Shown: positions 15,792 to 24,382 of the stretch, in pieces
How the letters are laid out: the number at the start of each line of letters is the position of its first letter
How positions within the stretch are numbered: the stretch's first letter is position 1
From: Alteromonadaceae bacterium 2753L.S.0a.02
Lineage (GTDB): Bacteria > Pseudomonadota > Gammaproteobacteria > Pseudomonadales > Cellvibrionaceae
NCBI GenBank assembly: GCA_007827375.1
Contig: VISH01000002.1
Coordinates: 2,753,001-2,817,000 of the forward strand
Direction of reading: 5' to 3'
Length of the DNA stretch: 64,000 bases
The notes under the pieces: generated by a model
The model's input: the letters and a program-made list of their open reading frames with translations, nothing else
Databases searched by the model: none
Told to the model about the DNA's origin: nothing
Program-made: the position numbers and the translations under genes

Positions 15792-18017
15792 ATGGCATTA
15801 CCGCTAACAATTACAGATGCAGGCCGCGCCGCGTTGGTTAACGCCACAAATAATGGAACCCTCCCAATTGTTTTGCAATTCGTAAAATTTGGATCGGGGC
15901 AATACACGCCAAATCCGCTATATACTGCATTGCTTGCAGAGTTTAAATTGCTTTCAACAATTTCCGGCGATGTGGTCGCACCGGATCAAATACACGTTAC
16001 CGTGCGTGATGAGTCTACCGACCAATACACGCTTAATGAAATTGGTTTATACACTGACGACAACGTGCTATTCGCACTTTATTCAAGCCCTACAGAAACG
16101 ATATTAGAAAAGGCAGAACAGGGAATAGTGTTGTTAAGTTTGGATATCGCGATAACAAGTGAAGATGCCGCAAACATCGCATTTGGTGACACCAGTTTTT
16201 TATTGCCTGGCGCCACAGAATTAACGGCAGGAGTAATTGCAAAAGCCACAACTGCGGAAGCAACCGCCCGCAGTAGCAACACAAAAGTGTTGACACCCAA
16301 AACAGGCGGCGAAATGCTCGCCACACATGAAAACGCCGGTACCGCGCACAGCTGGGCGCAAATATCGGGCAAACCGACGCAAGCCACACGCTGGCCACTC
16401 TGGACAGAAGTCACCAACAAACCCACGGTGTACCCTGCTGCAAGTCACCTGCACAGCTTTACCGAACTTATAAATTTACCGGTGTATACCACCCGTTGGC
16501 CCGCCTGGTCGGAAGTTACCAGCAAACCCGCAACGTATGCTCCAAGCGCGCATGGTCACCCCTGGAGTGATTTAAGCGGTGTACCCAGCAGTTTTACCCC
16601 CAGTGCGCACGGGCACGCCTGGAGCGATTTAAGCAGCGTTCCCACGCAAGCCACCCGTTGGCCCGCCTGGTCGGAAGTTACCAGCAAACCCGCAACGTAT
16701 GCTCCAAGCGCGCATGGTCACCCCTGGAGTGATTTAAGCGGTGTACCCAGCAGTTTTACCCCTAGTGCGCACGGGCACGCCTGGAGCGATTTAAGCAGCG
16801 TTCCCACGCAAGCCACCCGTTGGCCAGCATGGTCGGAGGTAACCAGCAAACCCAGTACCTTTACACCCAGCGCACATGGCCACAGTACCAGCGATATCAC
16901 CGGCCTAGATGCAGCACTGGCGGGCAAACTTAGCTCGAGCGGAAAAGCGGCCGATTCGAATTTATTTGACGGCTTAGACAGCAGCGTGTTTGTGCGCTCG
17001 TTTGTGATCGAGGATGGCGACGGTACAGAAGTAAGCATCACCCACGCGAAAGAAATCAAGTTTGTTGAAGGTGGCGGCATCGATATTAATTGGACCGACA
17101 CCAGCACCGGGAGTGATGCCGATCCCTTCGATTTAACGTTTACCGTAGTGAGTGCGCCGAAATTGTCAACTGCGCGCACAATATCGCTGGGCAATCAGTT
17201 AAGCGGTAGTGCAAATTTTGATGGCAGTGGCAACATAACGATAAACGCAACCGTTGCAGCAAATAGCCATGGACATACCATCTCCAATGTTGATGGTTTA
17301 GAGCTCGCCCTATCTGGAAAACTTTCAACACTGGGTGTTGCGAATGATTCAAATGCAGTGAATGGCTTGCGCACGCAATTTGGTGGTGCTAATTACAACG
17401 TCATACCGCGCACAGATTCCAGTGGTTATACATATGTAGGGCGCTATCTGCGATTTTACGGCACAACATCAAAAACTGATGTGGACTGGCAAATAGGTTA
17501 TTCAACCACCGGCGATAATGGCAGCTTTTATTTTTACAATGACGGTGGTCTAGTACGTTATGAATTTACAGACGGTGGTGAGTTTCGAGCAGATGGCGAT
17601 GTAGTGGCGGGCTATTCCGATGAGCGCTTAAAAAATATTATCGGCCCGATAACCAACGCTATAGAGTCTATAAAGCAATGGCGTGCAATACAATACACGG
17701 CCACGCAAGAATTATGCGAGCTTACCGAGGGCGCTTTTAGTCCCAATGTTTTAGAGTTGGGAATAACTGCACAAAGTGTTGAGCAGCCAAACCCCGAGCT
17801 TATACGCCCGGCTCCTTTCGATTTAAACAATAAAGGCGAATCGATCAGTGGCGAGCACTACATCACACTACGCTACGAGCGCACCACGGCTGTTATTACA
17901 GCTGCGCTTCAGGAATTAATAAGCTTGGTCGAAGCGCAAGGAGAGCAAATCAAAGCGCTGGAAAGTGTGGCTATTAAAAACTTATCGCAAAAAAAAGTAA
18001 CGAGGGCTAAGCGATGA
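15792..18017 (+). CDS. H: Tail fibre with C-terminal S74 intramolecular chaperone (gpH-like)
   Basis: A 741-aa receptor-binding fibre. Residues 1-150 are the P2 gpH-type baseplate-attachment domain. Residues 170-370 hold repeated A-H-G-H-x-W-S-D-L and R-W-P-A-W-S-E-V-T-S-K-P units. The middle is beta-structured. Residues 610-715 form a peptidase S74 domain with the S-D-E-R-L-K-N cleavage motif, followed by a C-terminal coiled coil. S74 domains trimerise the fibre and then cut themselves off. The fibre specificity is likely to be set by this gene and by the next small gene. Confidence 0.9.
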   Translation: MALPLTITDAGRAALVNATNNGTLPIVLQFVKFGSGQYTPNPLYTALLAEFKLLSTISGDVVAPDQIHVTVRDESTDQYTLNEIGLYTDDNVLFALYSSPTETILEKAEQGIVLLSLDIAITSEDAANIAFGDTSFLLPGATELTAGVIAKATTAEATARSSNTKVLTPKTGGEMLATHENAGTAHSWAQISGKPTQATRWPLWTEVTNKPTVYPAASHLHSFTELINLPVYTTRWPAWSEVTSKPATYAPSAHGHPWSDLSGVPSSFTPSAHGHAWSDLSSVPTQATRWPAWSEVTSKPATYAPSAHGHPWSDLSGVPSSFTPSAHGHAWSDLSSVPTQATRWPAWSEVTSKPSTFTPSAHGHSTSDITGLDAALAGKLSSSGKAADSNLFDGLDSSVFVRSFVIEDGDGTEVSITHAKEIKFVEGGGIDINWTDTSTGSDADPFDLTFTVVSAPKLSTARTISLGNQLSGSANFDGSGNITINATVAANSHGHTISNVDGLELALSGKLSTLGVANDSNAVNGLRTQFGGANYNVIPRTDSSGYTYVGRYLRFYGTTSKTDVDWQIGYSTTGDNGSFYFYNDGGLVRYEFTDGGEFRADGDVVAGYSDERLKNIIGPITNAIESIKQWRAIQYTATQELCELTEGAFSPNVLELGITAQSVEQPNPELIRPAPFDLNNKGESISGEHYITLRYERTTAVITAALQELISLVEAQGEQIKALESVAIKNLSQKKVTRAKR
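16498..16860 (+). repeat. 162-bp tandem repeats in the tail fibre gene
   Basis: The segments 16498-16659 and 16660-16821 are nearly identical 162-bp (54-codon) tandem copies, followed by a partial, diverging third copy to about 16860 and preceded by degenerate units. Each encodes two A-H-G-H turns and one W-P-A-W turn. Such repeats change fibre shaft length by recombination. Confidence 0.92.
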
Positions 18018-18532
18018 CATTACAGTCAAGCGGCCAGATTTCAATCTACGATATCAAAGCGGAATTTAACGGCACCAGTAATAAATTGCGCGATTATTAC
18101 AGAGGCGGTGCTTTTGTTCCTGATATCCCCCAAAATGCCAACATACCAACCAGCGGCGCAATTAGTTTATTTGATTTTTATGGTGCAACAAATACGCCGC
18201 CGCTTTCTTATCTGTTGACGGGTGATCCATCGCCAACGGGTACTGCACCAGGGAACCCGACTTACCCCGTTTCAATTTCTACATCAACGTTAAAAATGAC
18301 GGCTAGCGGAGGTATTGCACCCTATACTTTCAGCGTTCAACGGATTGCTGGAAATAACAATGACTTTTTTTCAATCGTTGTGGCTTCTGCATCTAATTAC
18401 ACATCGTGGAAATGGACAAAAACATATTGTTCAGATAACACTTCGTACAATGAACGCTGGCGACTAACAGTCGTTGATTCTTCAGCACAAGAAAGCCACT
18501 TAGATACAACGGTTTACATTAGCGCGACTTAA
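18014..18532 (+). CDS. Tail-fibre-adjacent protein, probable fibre tip or adhesin
   Basis: A 172-aa protein whose first 60 residues follow a pattern common in phage proteins next to fibres: short S-G-x-I-S-x-x-D-I-x-x-E-F, Y-Y-R-G-G, and I-P-T-S-G-A-I-S-L-F-D-F-Y-G-A segments. The remaining 110 residues look like an immunoglobulin-like beta domain (G-G-I-A-P-Y-T-F-S-V). It takes the place of the fibre assembly gene G of P2, which is not present. It overlaps the fibre gene by 4 bp. A role in host recognition is inferred. Confidence 0.65.
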   Translation: MTLQSSGQISIYDIKAEFNGTSNKLRDYYRGGAFVPDIPQNANIPTSGAISLFDFYGATNTPPLSYLLTGDPSPTGTAPGNPTYPVSISTSTLKMTASGGIAPYTFSVQRIAGNNNDFFSIVVASASNYTSWKWTKTYCSDNTSYNERWRLTVVDSSAQESHLDTTVYISAT

Positions 18533-18572
18533 GATTAAATTTACCCCTTAAATGCCCGTCTTTTTTTCGCAG

Positions 18573-18593
18573 CTGTAAATTAAATGTTTACAG
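18573..18593. promoter_or_regulatory. Putative Ogr late-activator site (FI operon)
   Basis: CTGTA-N11-TACAG, the third copy of this dyad format, in the 146-bp gap before the tail sheath gene. A transcription start about 55 bp downstream would lie near 18638, within the 5' leader of FI. Confidence 0.75.
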
Positions 18594-18678
18594 TTGCGAC
18601 TTATTTAAAGCCCCTATTTTTTGCGTAATCATCTCACCAACGCGCGGCAACCAAGCCAAAAAAATAGGAGTCTCCACA

Positions 18679-19854
18679 ATGCCAGAAACTTACCACCACG
18701 GCGTACGAGTTGTTGAAGTTAACGACGGCGCCCGCCCCATTAAAACACCTTCAACTGCCATTATTGGTTTGGTCGGCACGTCTCCAGCTGCCGATGCCGT
18801 GGCTTTCCCACTTGATACGCCTGTAATGATTACCGATATTTCCGCAGCACTCGCCAATCTGGATAGCGATTCCAGTTTGTATCGTTCTCTCGTAGCAATA
18901 ACCGCACAGGCCGCACCCGTTGTCATAGTTGTGCGCGTCGAGCTGGATGTAGACGATGCTGCGACAGAGGCTAATATTATTGGCGGTGTCGATGGCATCA
19001 CCGGTAAAAAAACCGGCGCGCAAGCGTTACTGGCTGCTGAACAAAACTTTGGTGTGGTGCCGCGTATTTTGGCTGCCCCGGAATACGACACGCAAGCGGT
19101 AACAACCGCCATGGTGGGCGTTGCGCAAAAATTACGGGCGAGAGTGTATGCGGTATGCGATGGCTGTGAAAACAAAGAAGAAGCGGTCACTTATCGCAGT
19201 TCATTTTCTTCACGCGAGCTCATTTTGATTTGGCCAAATTTCCTGGCTTTCGACACTACTATTGCCACCACAACCGAAGTGAGCGCAGCCGCATACGCTG
19301 TGGGCTTACGCGCAAAAATCGATGCAACGGAAGGCTGGCATAAAACGCTAAGTAACGTTGGTGTAAATGGAGTTACAGGAATTAGCAAAGATGTGCACTT
19401 TGATTTACAAAGCCCAGCAACCGATGCCGGTTATTTAAATGAAAATGATGTAACGACCCTGATTAATAAAAATGGATTTCGGTTTTGGGGCTCCCGCACT
19501 TGTTCCGATGATCCTCTATTCGCGTTTGAAAATTCTGTGACTACTGCGCAAGTGTTGGCCGATGCCATCGCAGATGCGCATATGTGGGCTGTCGATAAAC
19601 CCCTGCACCCCAGCCTGGCCAAAGATATTTTAGAGGGTGTAAACGCAAAATTCCGCGAACTTGCTGCACTGGGTTTAATTGTGAATGCAAAAGCCTGGTT
19701 AAACGAAGAACTGAACACTGTAACCACTTTGAAAGCTGGCAAACTATACATTGACTACGATTACACGCCAGTGCCACCGCTCGAAAACCTGGTGTTTCAG
19801 CAGCGTATAACTGACACCTATCTCGCCGACTTTGCTGCGAAGGTGAACGGCTAA
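18679..19854 (+). CDS. FI: Contractile tail sheath protein (gpFI)
   Basis: A 391-aa sheath subunit (P2 gpFI 396 aa). Typical are Y-H-H-G-V-R-V-V-E-V-N-D-G at the start, the I-I-G-L-V-G-T-S-P segment, the R-x-C-S-D-D-P-L-F-A-F-E region, and the C-terminal Y-I-D-Y-D-Y-T-P-V-P-P-L-E-N-L. A clear TAGGAG ribosome site precedes the ATG. It starts the operon FI-FII-E-T-U-D. Confidence 0.97.
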   Translation: MPETYHHGVRVVEVNDGARPIKTPSTAIIGLVGTSPAADAVAFPLDTPVMITDISAALANLDSDSSLYRSLVAITAQAAPVVIVVRVELDVDDAATEANIIGGVDGITGKKTGAQALLAAEQNFGVVPRILAAPEYDTQAVTTAMVGVAQKLRARVYAVCDGCENKEEAVTYRSSFSSRELILIWPNFLAFDTTIATTTEVSAAAYAVGLRAKIDATEGWHKTLSNVGVNGVTGISKDVHFDLQSPATDAGYLNENDVTTLINKNGFRFWGSRTCSDDPLFAFENSVTTAQVLADAIADAHMWAVDKPLHPSLAKDILEGVNAKFRELAALGLIVNAKAWLNEELNTVTTLKAGKLYIDYDYTPVPPLENLVFQQRITDTYLADFAAKVNG

Positions 19855-19904
19855 CAATCACGCGCAATTAATCGCGCTTGGCAACTTTTTAAGAGGGGAA
19901 AACA

Positions 19905-20414
19905 ATGGCACTCCCAAGCAAATTAAAAGATTTCAACTTATTTGGTAATGGCGATTCGTGGCAGGGAAAAATTGCAGAATTGGCGCTGCCAAAACTCGCC
20001 CGCAAATACGAGGAATATCGGGCTGGCGGTATGGATGGCACCATCGAAATTGATATGGGCCAGGAAAAAATAGAATTCGAATGGCAGGCGGCCGGGCTAA
20101 TTGAAAATATTTTCGTTGGCTACGGTAGCTCAAAGCTTGATGGCGAGCTATTACGCTTTGCTGGCGCTTACCAAAGCGACGAAACTGGCGAGTTTACTAA
20201 CTGCGAAATTGTGGTGCGTGGTCGGCACCGTGAAATTGATATGGGTACCGCTAAGGCGGGTGATAACAACACCATAAAAGTAACGACCAGCTGCAGTTAT
20301 TACAAGCTTGTAATCGGCGGAAAAACCTTAATAGAAATCGATGTAGCTGGTTATATTTTTGTGGTTGATGGCGTCGATAGACTCGCCGAAAAACGCGCGG
20401 CATTAGGCATTTAA
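19905..20414 (+). CDS. FII: Tail tube protein (gpFII)
   Basis: A 169-aa tube subunit (P2 172 aa). It begins with the family signature L-P-x-K-L-K-D-F-N-L-F and has M-D-G-T-I-E-I-D-M-G and the V-V-R-G-R-H-R-E-I-D-M-G motif near residue 110. AGAGGGG lies 6 nt before the ATG. Tube subunits stack as hexamers on the tape measure. Confidence 0.97.
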   Translation: MALPSKLKDFNLFGNGDSWQGKIAELALPKLARKYEEYRAGGMDGTIEIDMGQEKIEFEWQAAGLIENIFVGYGSSKLDGELLRFAGAYQSDETGEFTNCEIVVRGRHREIDMGTAKAGDNNTIKVTTSCSYYKLVIGGKTLIEIDVAGYIFVVDGVDRLAEKRAALGI

Positions 20415-20492
20415 TTTTAATAACTACCCTTACCCTCACTCAGCGTGCCAAGTGCGCGCTTTTTTTCAACTCACTATTTCACTGGGGAAATT

Positions 20493-20798
20493 ATGGCAAA
20501 GCAAGACGCATCAGATATCACCGAAAAAGTTGTAATTCTCGACAATCCGATTAAGCGCGATGGCGGCGACTTAACAAAACTTGAAATTCGCACGCCAGCC
20601 AGCGGAGAGCTAAGAGGCTTGTCGTTGTTTCAGTTGTTGGAATTGGACGTGGCTTCACTGCATAAACTTCTGCCACGCATCACATTACCCAGCATTACAG
20701 AAGCCGAAGCAAAAAACCTCTCGCCGGCAGATTTAATGCAGTGCGGTACCAAGGTAAGCAGTTTTTTAGCGCCCAGCTCGATGAAGGAGCAAAGTTAA
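20493..20798 (+). CDS. E: Tail assembly protein gpE (unshifted product)
   Basis: A 101-aa gpE-like protein (P2 gpE 91 aa), the short product of the E/E' pair that chaperones the tape measure. The ATG at 20493 follows a GGGGAAA ribosome site. The sequence after the slippery heptamer at 20762 is the short tail of the unshifted form. Confidence 0.9.
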   Translation: MAKQDASDITEKVVILDNPIKRDGGDLTKLEIRTPASGELRGLSLFQLLELDVASLHKLLPRITLPSITEAEAKNLSPADLMQCGTKVSSFLAPSSMKEQS

Positions 20799-20935
20799 CG
20801 TCCACTGTGGAAGATGCCATGGCCGATATTGCCACGGTATTTAATTGGCCGCCTCAAGCTATGGATGTTTTTACATTGGGTGAGCTCATGGCGTGGCGAG
20901 AGCGTGCATATTTACGCAGCGGTGCCGATCACTAA
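20493..20935 (+). CDS. E': gpE+E' fusion made by -1 ribosomal frameshift
   Basis: A -1 shift on T-TTT-TTA at 20762-20768 would join 91 residues of gpE to 56 residues in the -1 frame, giving about 147 aa (P2 E+E' 142 aa). The shifted part carries the conserved A-D-I-A-T-V-F-N-W-P-P-x-x-M-D-V-F-T-L-G sequence of the GpE family. The same programmed shift exists between the assembly chaperones of most long-tailed phages. Confidence 0.88.
20762..20768 (+). other. -1 frameshift slippery heptamer
   Basis: TTTTTTA read in the gpE frame as xxT-TTT-TTA, the canonical X-XXY-YYZ form. Slipping back one base gives TTT-TTT and opens the frame that runs to 20935. Confidence 0.88.
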
Positions 20936-20946
20936 ACGGGTTTGCT

Positions 20947-21060
20947 ATGAACGAACACACAACGACGTTTTTACAACATGTTCAAAGTCATTGCTCATAT
21001 TGGCAGGCCTCAGTGCTGCGGCGCTACTGTGCTTTGTGTGGACGGCTAAATGTCCGATAA
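20947..21060 (+). CDS. Possible 37-aa Cys-rich small protein
   Basis: An ATG frame between E' and T that ends 11 bp inside the tape measure gene. The product has cysteines at 16, 28 and 31 with nearby histidines and aromatic residues, reminiscent of a small zinc-binding knuckle. The ribosome site (GGGT) is weak. It could be a translational coupler for T rather than a functional protein. Confidence 0.35.
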   Translation: MNEHTTTFLQHVQSHCSYWQASVLRRYCALCGRLNVR

Positions 21061-23902
21061 CGTTCGCATTAACCTGGCGTTACAAGGTGCAGAAAAACTA
21101 CGCCAAAATCTTCTAAATTCCGTCGCCGGCACACGCCAGGTGCGCGACACTTTAAAACAAACACGCAGCCAACTAAAACAACTCGATAACCAGGCGAAAA
21201 ATCTCTCCGGTTTTCGGGAATCTCGTACGCAATTACGTAGCTTGTCACAGCAAATAAAAACCAACGCAAATCAATTGCAACTGTGGCAACAACAACAAAA
21301 AGCTAGCGAAGCAGCACAGCAAAATGCTCGCAATAAATTACAGTCCGCCAAAGTCGTATTGCAAGCCTATACCCATGCAATCGCCGCCAACAAAAACGCA
21401 ACACAGGAACAACACCAGGCATTAAACGCGGCCCGTGTTGAACTCGAAAAACACCAGGCAACCTACAACCAAGCCGGCAACCAAGCGCGCAAGCACCGCG
21501 CCGAAGTACGAAAGCTAACTACCCAGGCCGCCCGCCTGGCTAAGCAACACCAAACCAGCAATAAACGTTTGGAAGAACACCGCGAACGTTTGCGTGCGGC
21601 TGGTGTTAGTACGCAACACGCGGGAGCACAGGCGCGCAGAATGCGCCAGGAAACCGAAACCCTTACACGCAGTCTGGAACGCCAGCAGAGCGTGTTACAC
21701 AAGCTGGCAGCGAGAGAAGCAGCGCTCAGTCGTGCCCGCGAGCGCAACCGCGCTGCGATGAACACAGCTCGCACGGGTGCTGTTACCAGCTTGGGCTATG
21801 GCTACCTGGCTGCGCGTGGCGCGCAAGGTGTAGGGGCGTTTTTTGGAAGTGGTACCGATTTCGATGCGCAAATGTCGCAAGTGCAGGCACTGGCCCGGCT
21901 TAGCCGGCAAAGCCCGCTTATGACCGCCATGCGGCAAAACGCCCGCGATTTGGGGGCTAGAACCAGTTTTAGCGCAAACCAAGTGGCAGGTGCGCAGGGC
22001 TTTTTGGCAATGGGTGGTTTTGCGCCCCAACAAATTACAGCGGCTATGCCTGGCGTTTTGGATATGTCAAAAGCGGGCAACCTGGAGCTTGAGCGCGGCG
22101 CTGATATTTCCAGCAATATTTTAGGCGGCTTCAAGTTGCGCGCCGAGCAAATGGGCTGGGTTGCAGACACGCTCACAAAAACATTTACAACCAGCAACAC
22201 TAATTTAGAAATGCTGGGCGAGACCATGAAATATGTGGGGCCTGTGGCAGCCGGCGCGGGTGTCGATTTAGCACAGGCCGCCGCTATGGCAGGTTTGTTA
22301 GGCAACGTGGGCTTACAGGGCAGTGAGAGCGGTACTGCATTGCGCGCGATGTTGTTGCGCCTCAGTGCACCCACTGCTGCTGCGAAGGATGCGCTAGAGG
22401 GCTTAGGGTTAAACGTGGCGGATGAAAACGGCAACCTTCGCGACATGGTGAAAATTTTAGAAGATTTAAATTATTCCATTCGCGGTATGGGTCAAACGGA
22501 CCAACTGGAAATTATTAAAAATATTTTTGGTGAACGCCCGGCTGCCGCCATGCTGGAACTGTTAAACCAAGCTGGCAGTGGTAGCTTGCGCAAATACGTT
22601 GCGAGTATTCGAGATGCCAACGGTGAAGCCGCCAAAGTGGCCGAAATCATGGGCGAAAATTTGCGCGGCGATATCGACCGGCTTTCGAGTGCGTGGGAAG
22701 ATGTAAAAATCCAGGTGTTCGGCGAAAACAATGAATTATTACGCGAGTTAATTCAAAATGTTAATCGCACCGTTAGTGCATTGGGCAACTGGGTGCGCGA
22801 AAATCCGAAGTTGGTAAAAACCTTAACCAAAGCGGTGCTTGCTGGCTTGGCTGCTGTTGCTGTCTTCGGCAGCTTAGGTGCGGCACTGTTCGGTTTGCTG
22901 TTGCCATTAGCTGCAACGCGTTTTGCACTGCAGTTGCTGGGGATTCGTGTACTACCTGCTCTGGCCGCAGCCGTAAGGGCGCCATTAATTGCGCTGCGTG
23001 CTTTATCGTTAATACTAATCAACGTCGCCCGTCTCGCACTTACAAACCCTATCGGTTTGATTATCGCTGCCATCGCACTTTCTGCGCTATTAATCTATAA
23101 ATATTGGCAACCAATTAAAGCTTGGTTAATTGGTTTTTTTTCGGAGCTTGCAAAACAATTTGCACCGCTTACCGCATTGATTCGTTTAACTCTAAACGCA
23201 ATTAAAAATGTACTTAGTCCATTGTTTCCAATGTTCGAAAAACTGAGTCTATGGCTAAAGAAAGCAGGAAGCTGGTTTAACGATTTGTTAACCCCGGTAA
23301 AATCGACCAAAGAAGAACTGGCCGCAGCAGGTAAGAGCGGTGCTGCCTTCGCACGTATTTTGGTTACCGCTTTAAAAACGGTGTTGAATTTGCCAGGTGA
23401 ATTGTTGGGTGTAGGTATTGAGCTGGGCCAGCAATTAATTATGGGTTTTTCTGAAGGTATCGAGGGCACCAAAACCCGATTAATTAACAGTGTTAAAAAT
23501 GCTGCCGATTCAGTAAAAAACACATTTAAAGAACTGTTAGGCATTCACAGCCCAAGCCGCGTATTCAAAAATTTTGGCAGCGATACATTGGCGGGTTATC
23601 GCGAAGGCTTACGCAATGCAACGCCAGCAGCCCAAGCACAATTAAAACGCCTGGCAAGGCAACTAACCACCACTGGTGCAAGCCTGGCGCTGGCGCTACC
23701 AGCAACAGCTCATACCCTCGATACTCGCGCACCACTATCACGCAAGGTGGTGCCGGCGCCGGTGGCCGGCGATACCATCACCATAAACATTAACGCGGCA
23801 CCGGGTATGGATGCACAGAGTATTGCTTATGAAGTTGAACGTCTTTTGCAAGAACACCAACGCCGCAAAATCAGTGAACGCAATGCAGCGTTACACGATT
23901 AA
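21050..23902 (+). CDS. T: Tail tape measure protein (gpT)
   Basis: A 950-aa tape measure (P2 815 aa); length sets tail length, so this phage should have a somewhat longer tail. Residues 1-230 are charged, alanine- and glutamine-rich coiled coil. Residues 265-560 are the TP901-type core with F-D-A-Q-M-S-Q-V-Q-A-L, T-S-F-S-A-N-Q-V-A-G-A, and G-P-V-A-A-G-A-G-V-D-L-A-Q. Several hydrophobic segments lie at 600-690. The C-terminus has the G-I-H-S-P-S-R-V-F motif near 830. It overlaps the small ORF before it. Confidence 0.95.
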   Translation: MSDNVRINLALQGAEKLRQNLLNSVAGTRQVRDTLKQTRSQLKQLDNQAKNLSGFRESRTQLRSLSQQIKTNANQLQLWQQQQKASEAAQQNARNKLQSAKVVLQAYTHAIAANKNATQEQHQALNAARVELEKHQATYNQAGNQARKHRAEVRKLTTQAARLAKQHQTSNKRLEEHRERLRAAGVSTQHAGAQARRMRQETETLTRSLERQQSVLHKLAAREAALSRARERNRAAMNTARTGAVTSLGYGYLAARGAQGVGAFFGSGTDFDAQMSQVQALARLSRQSPLMTAMRQNARDLGARTSFSANQVAGAQGFLAMGGFAPQQITAAMPGVLDMSKAGNLELERGADISSNILGGFKLRAEQMGWVADTLTKTFTTSNTNLEMLGETMKYVGPVAAGAGVDLAQAAAMAGLLGNVGLQGSESGTALRAMLLRLSAPTAAAKDALEGLGLNVADENGNLRDMVKILEDLNYSIRGMGQTDQLEIIKNIFGERPAAAMLELLNQAGSGSLRKYVASIRDANGEAAKVAEIMGENLRGDIDRLSSAWEDVKIQVFGENNELLRELIQNVNRTVSALGNWVRENPKLVKTLTKAVLAGLAAVAVFGSLGAALFGLLLPLAATRFALQLLGIRVLPALAAAVRAPLIALRALSLILINVARLALTNPIGLIIAAIALSALLIYKYWQPIKAWLIGFFSELAKQFAPLTALIRLTLNAIKNVLSPLFPMFEKLSLWLKKAGSWFNDLLTPVKSTKEELAAAGKSGAAFARILVTALKTVLNLPGELLGVGIELGQQLIMGFSEGIEGTKTRLINSVKNAADSVKNTFKELLGIHSPSRVFKNFGSDTLAGYREGLRNATPAAQAQLKRLARQLTTTGASLALALPATAHTLDTRAPLSRKVVPAPVAGDTITININAAPGMDAQSIAYEVERLLQEHQRRKISERNAALHD

Positions 23903-23914
23903 AAAGGGCTTGTT

Positions 23915-24382
23915 ATGTTAATGGCATTGGGTTTTTTTATTTTCGATTTGCGCAGTGCGCCTTATGAACAATTGCAACGCATCAGCCAATGGCGCCATGC
24001 CGAACAACAGCGCACGGGCGCGCGGCCGGTTTATCAATACACAGGCCCAGGCGCAGATACAATCACGCTAACCGGCACCCTATACCCAGAGATAACCAGC
24101 GGCCGCGTAACCCTGGATTTATTGCGCACCATGGCAACCGATGGCAAAGGCTGGCCATTAATCGAAGGCACCGGACGTCTTTACGGTTTTTGGGCAATTA
24201 CGGAAGTACGCGAAACCAGCACACATTTTATGCGCGACGGCATACCGCAAAAAATCGAATTTTCAGTAAGCCTGGTTCGCGTCGATGAAAGCGACCCCAG
24301 CTTGCTGGGTACCGCCACCAATGCCGCACTGGAAGCGGCAACCGGAGTGCTCTCAAAACCGCTTAACCGGTTACGTTTTTAA
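23915..24382 (+). CDS. U: Tail protein U (gpU)
   Basis: A 155-aa gpU-family tail protein (P2 159 aa). Recognisable are M-A-L-G-F-F-I-F at the start, the P-Y-E-Q-L-Q-R motif, W-R-H-A-x-x-x-R-x-G-A-R-P-x-x-Q-Y-T-G, and a C-terminal F-S-V-S-L-x-R. A second ATG at 23921 is also possible. It abuts gpD directly. Confidence 0.95.
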   Translation: MLMALGFFIFDLRSAPYEQLQRISQWRHAEQQRTGARPVYQYTGPGADTITLTGTLYPEITSGRVTLDLLRTMATDGKGWPLIEGTGRLYGFWAITEVRETSTHFMRDGIPQKIEFSVSLVRVDESDPSLLGTATNAALEAATGVLSKPLNRLRF

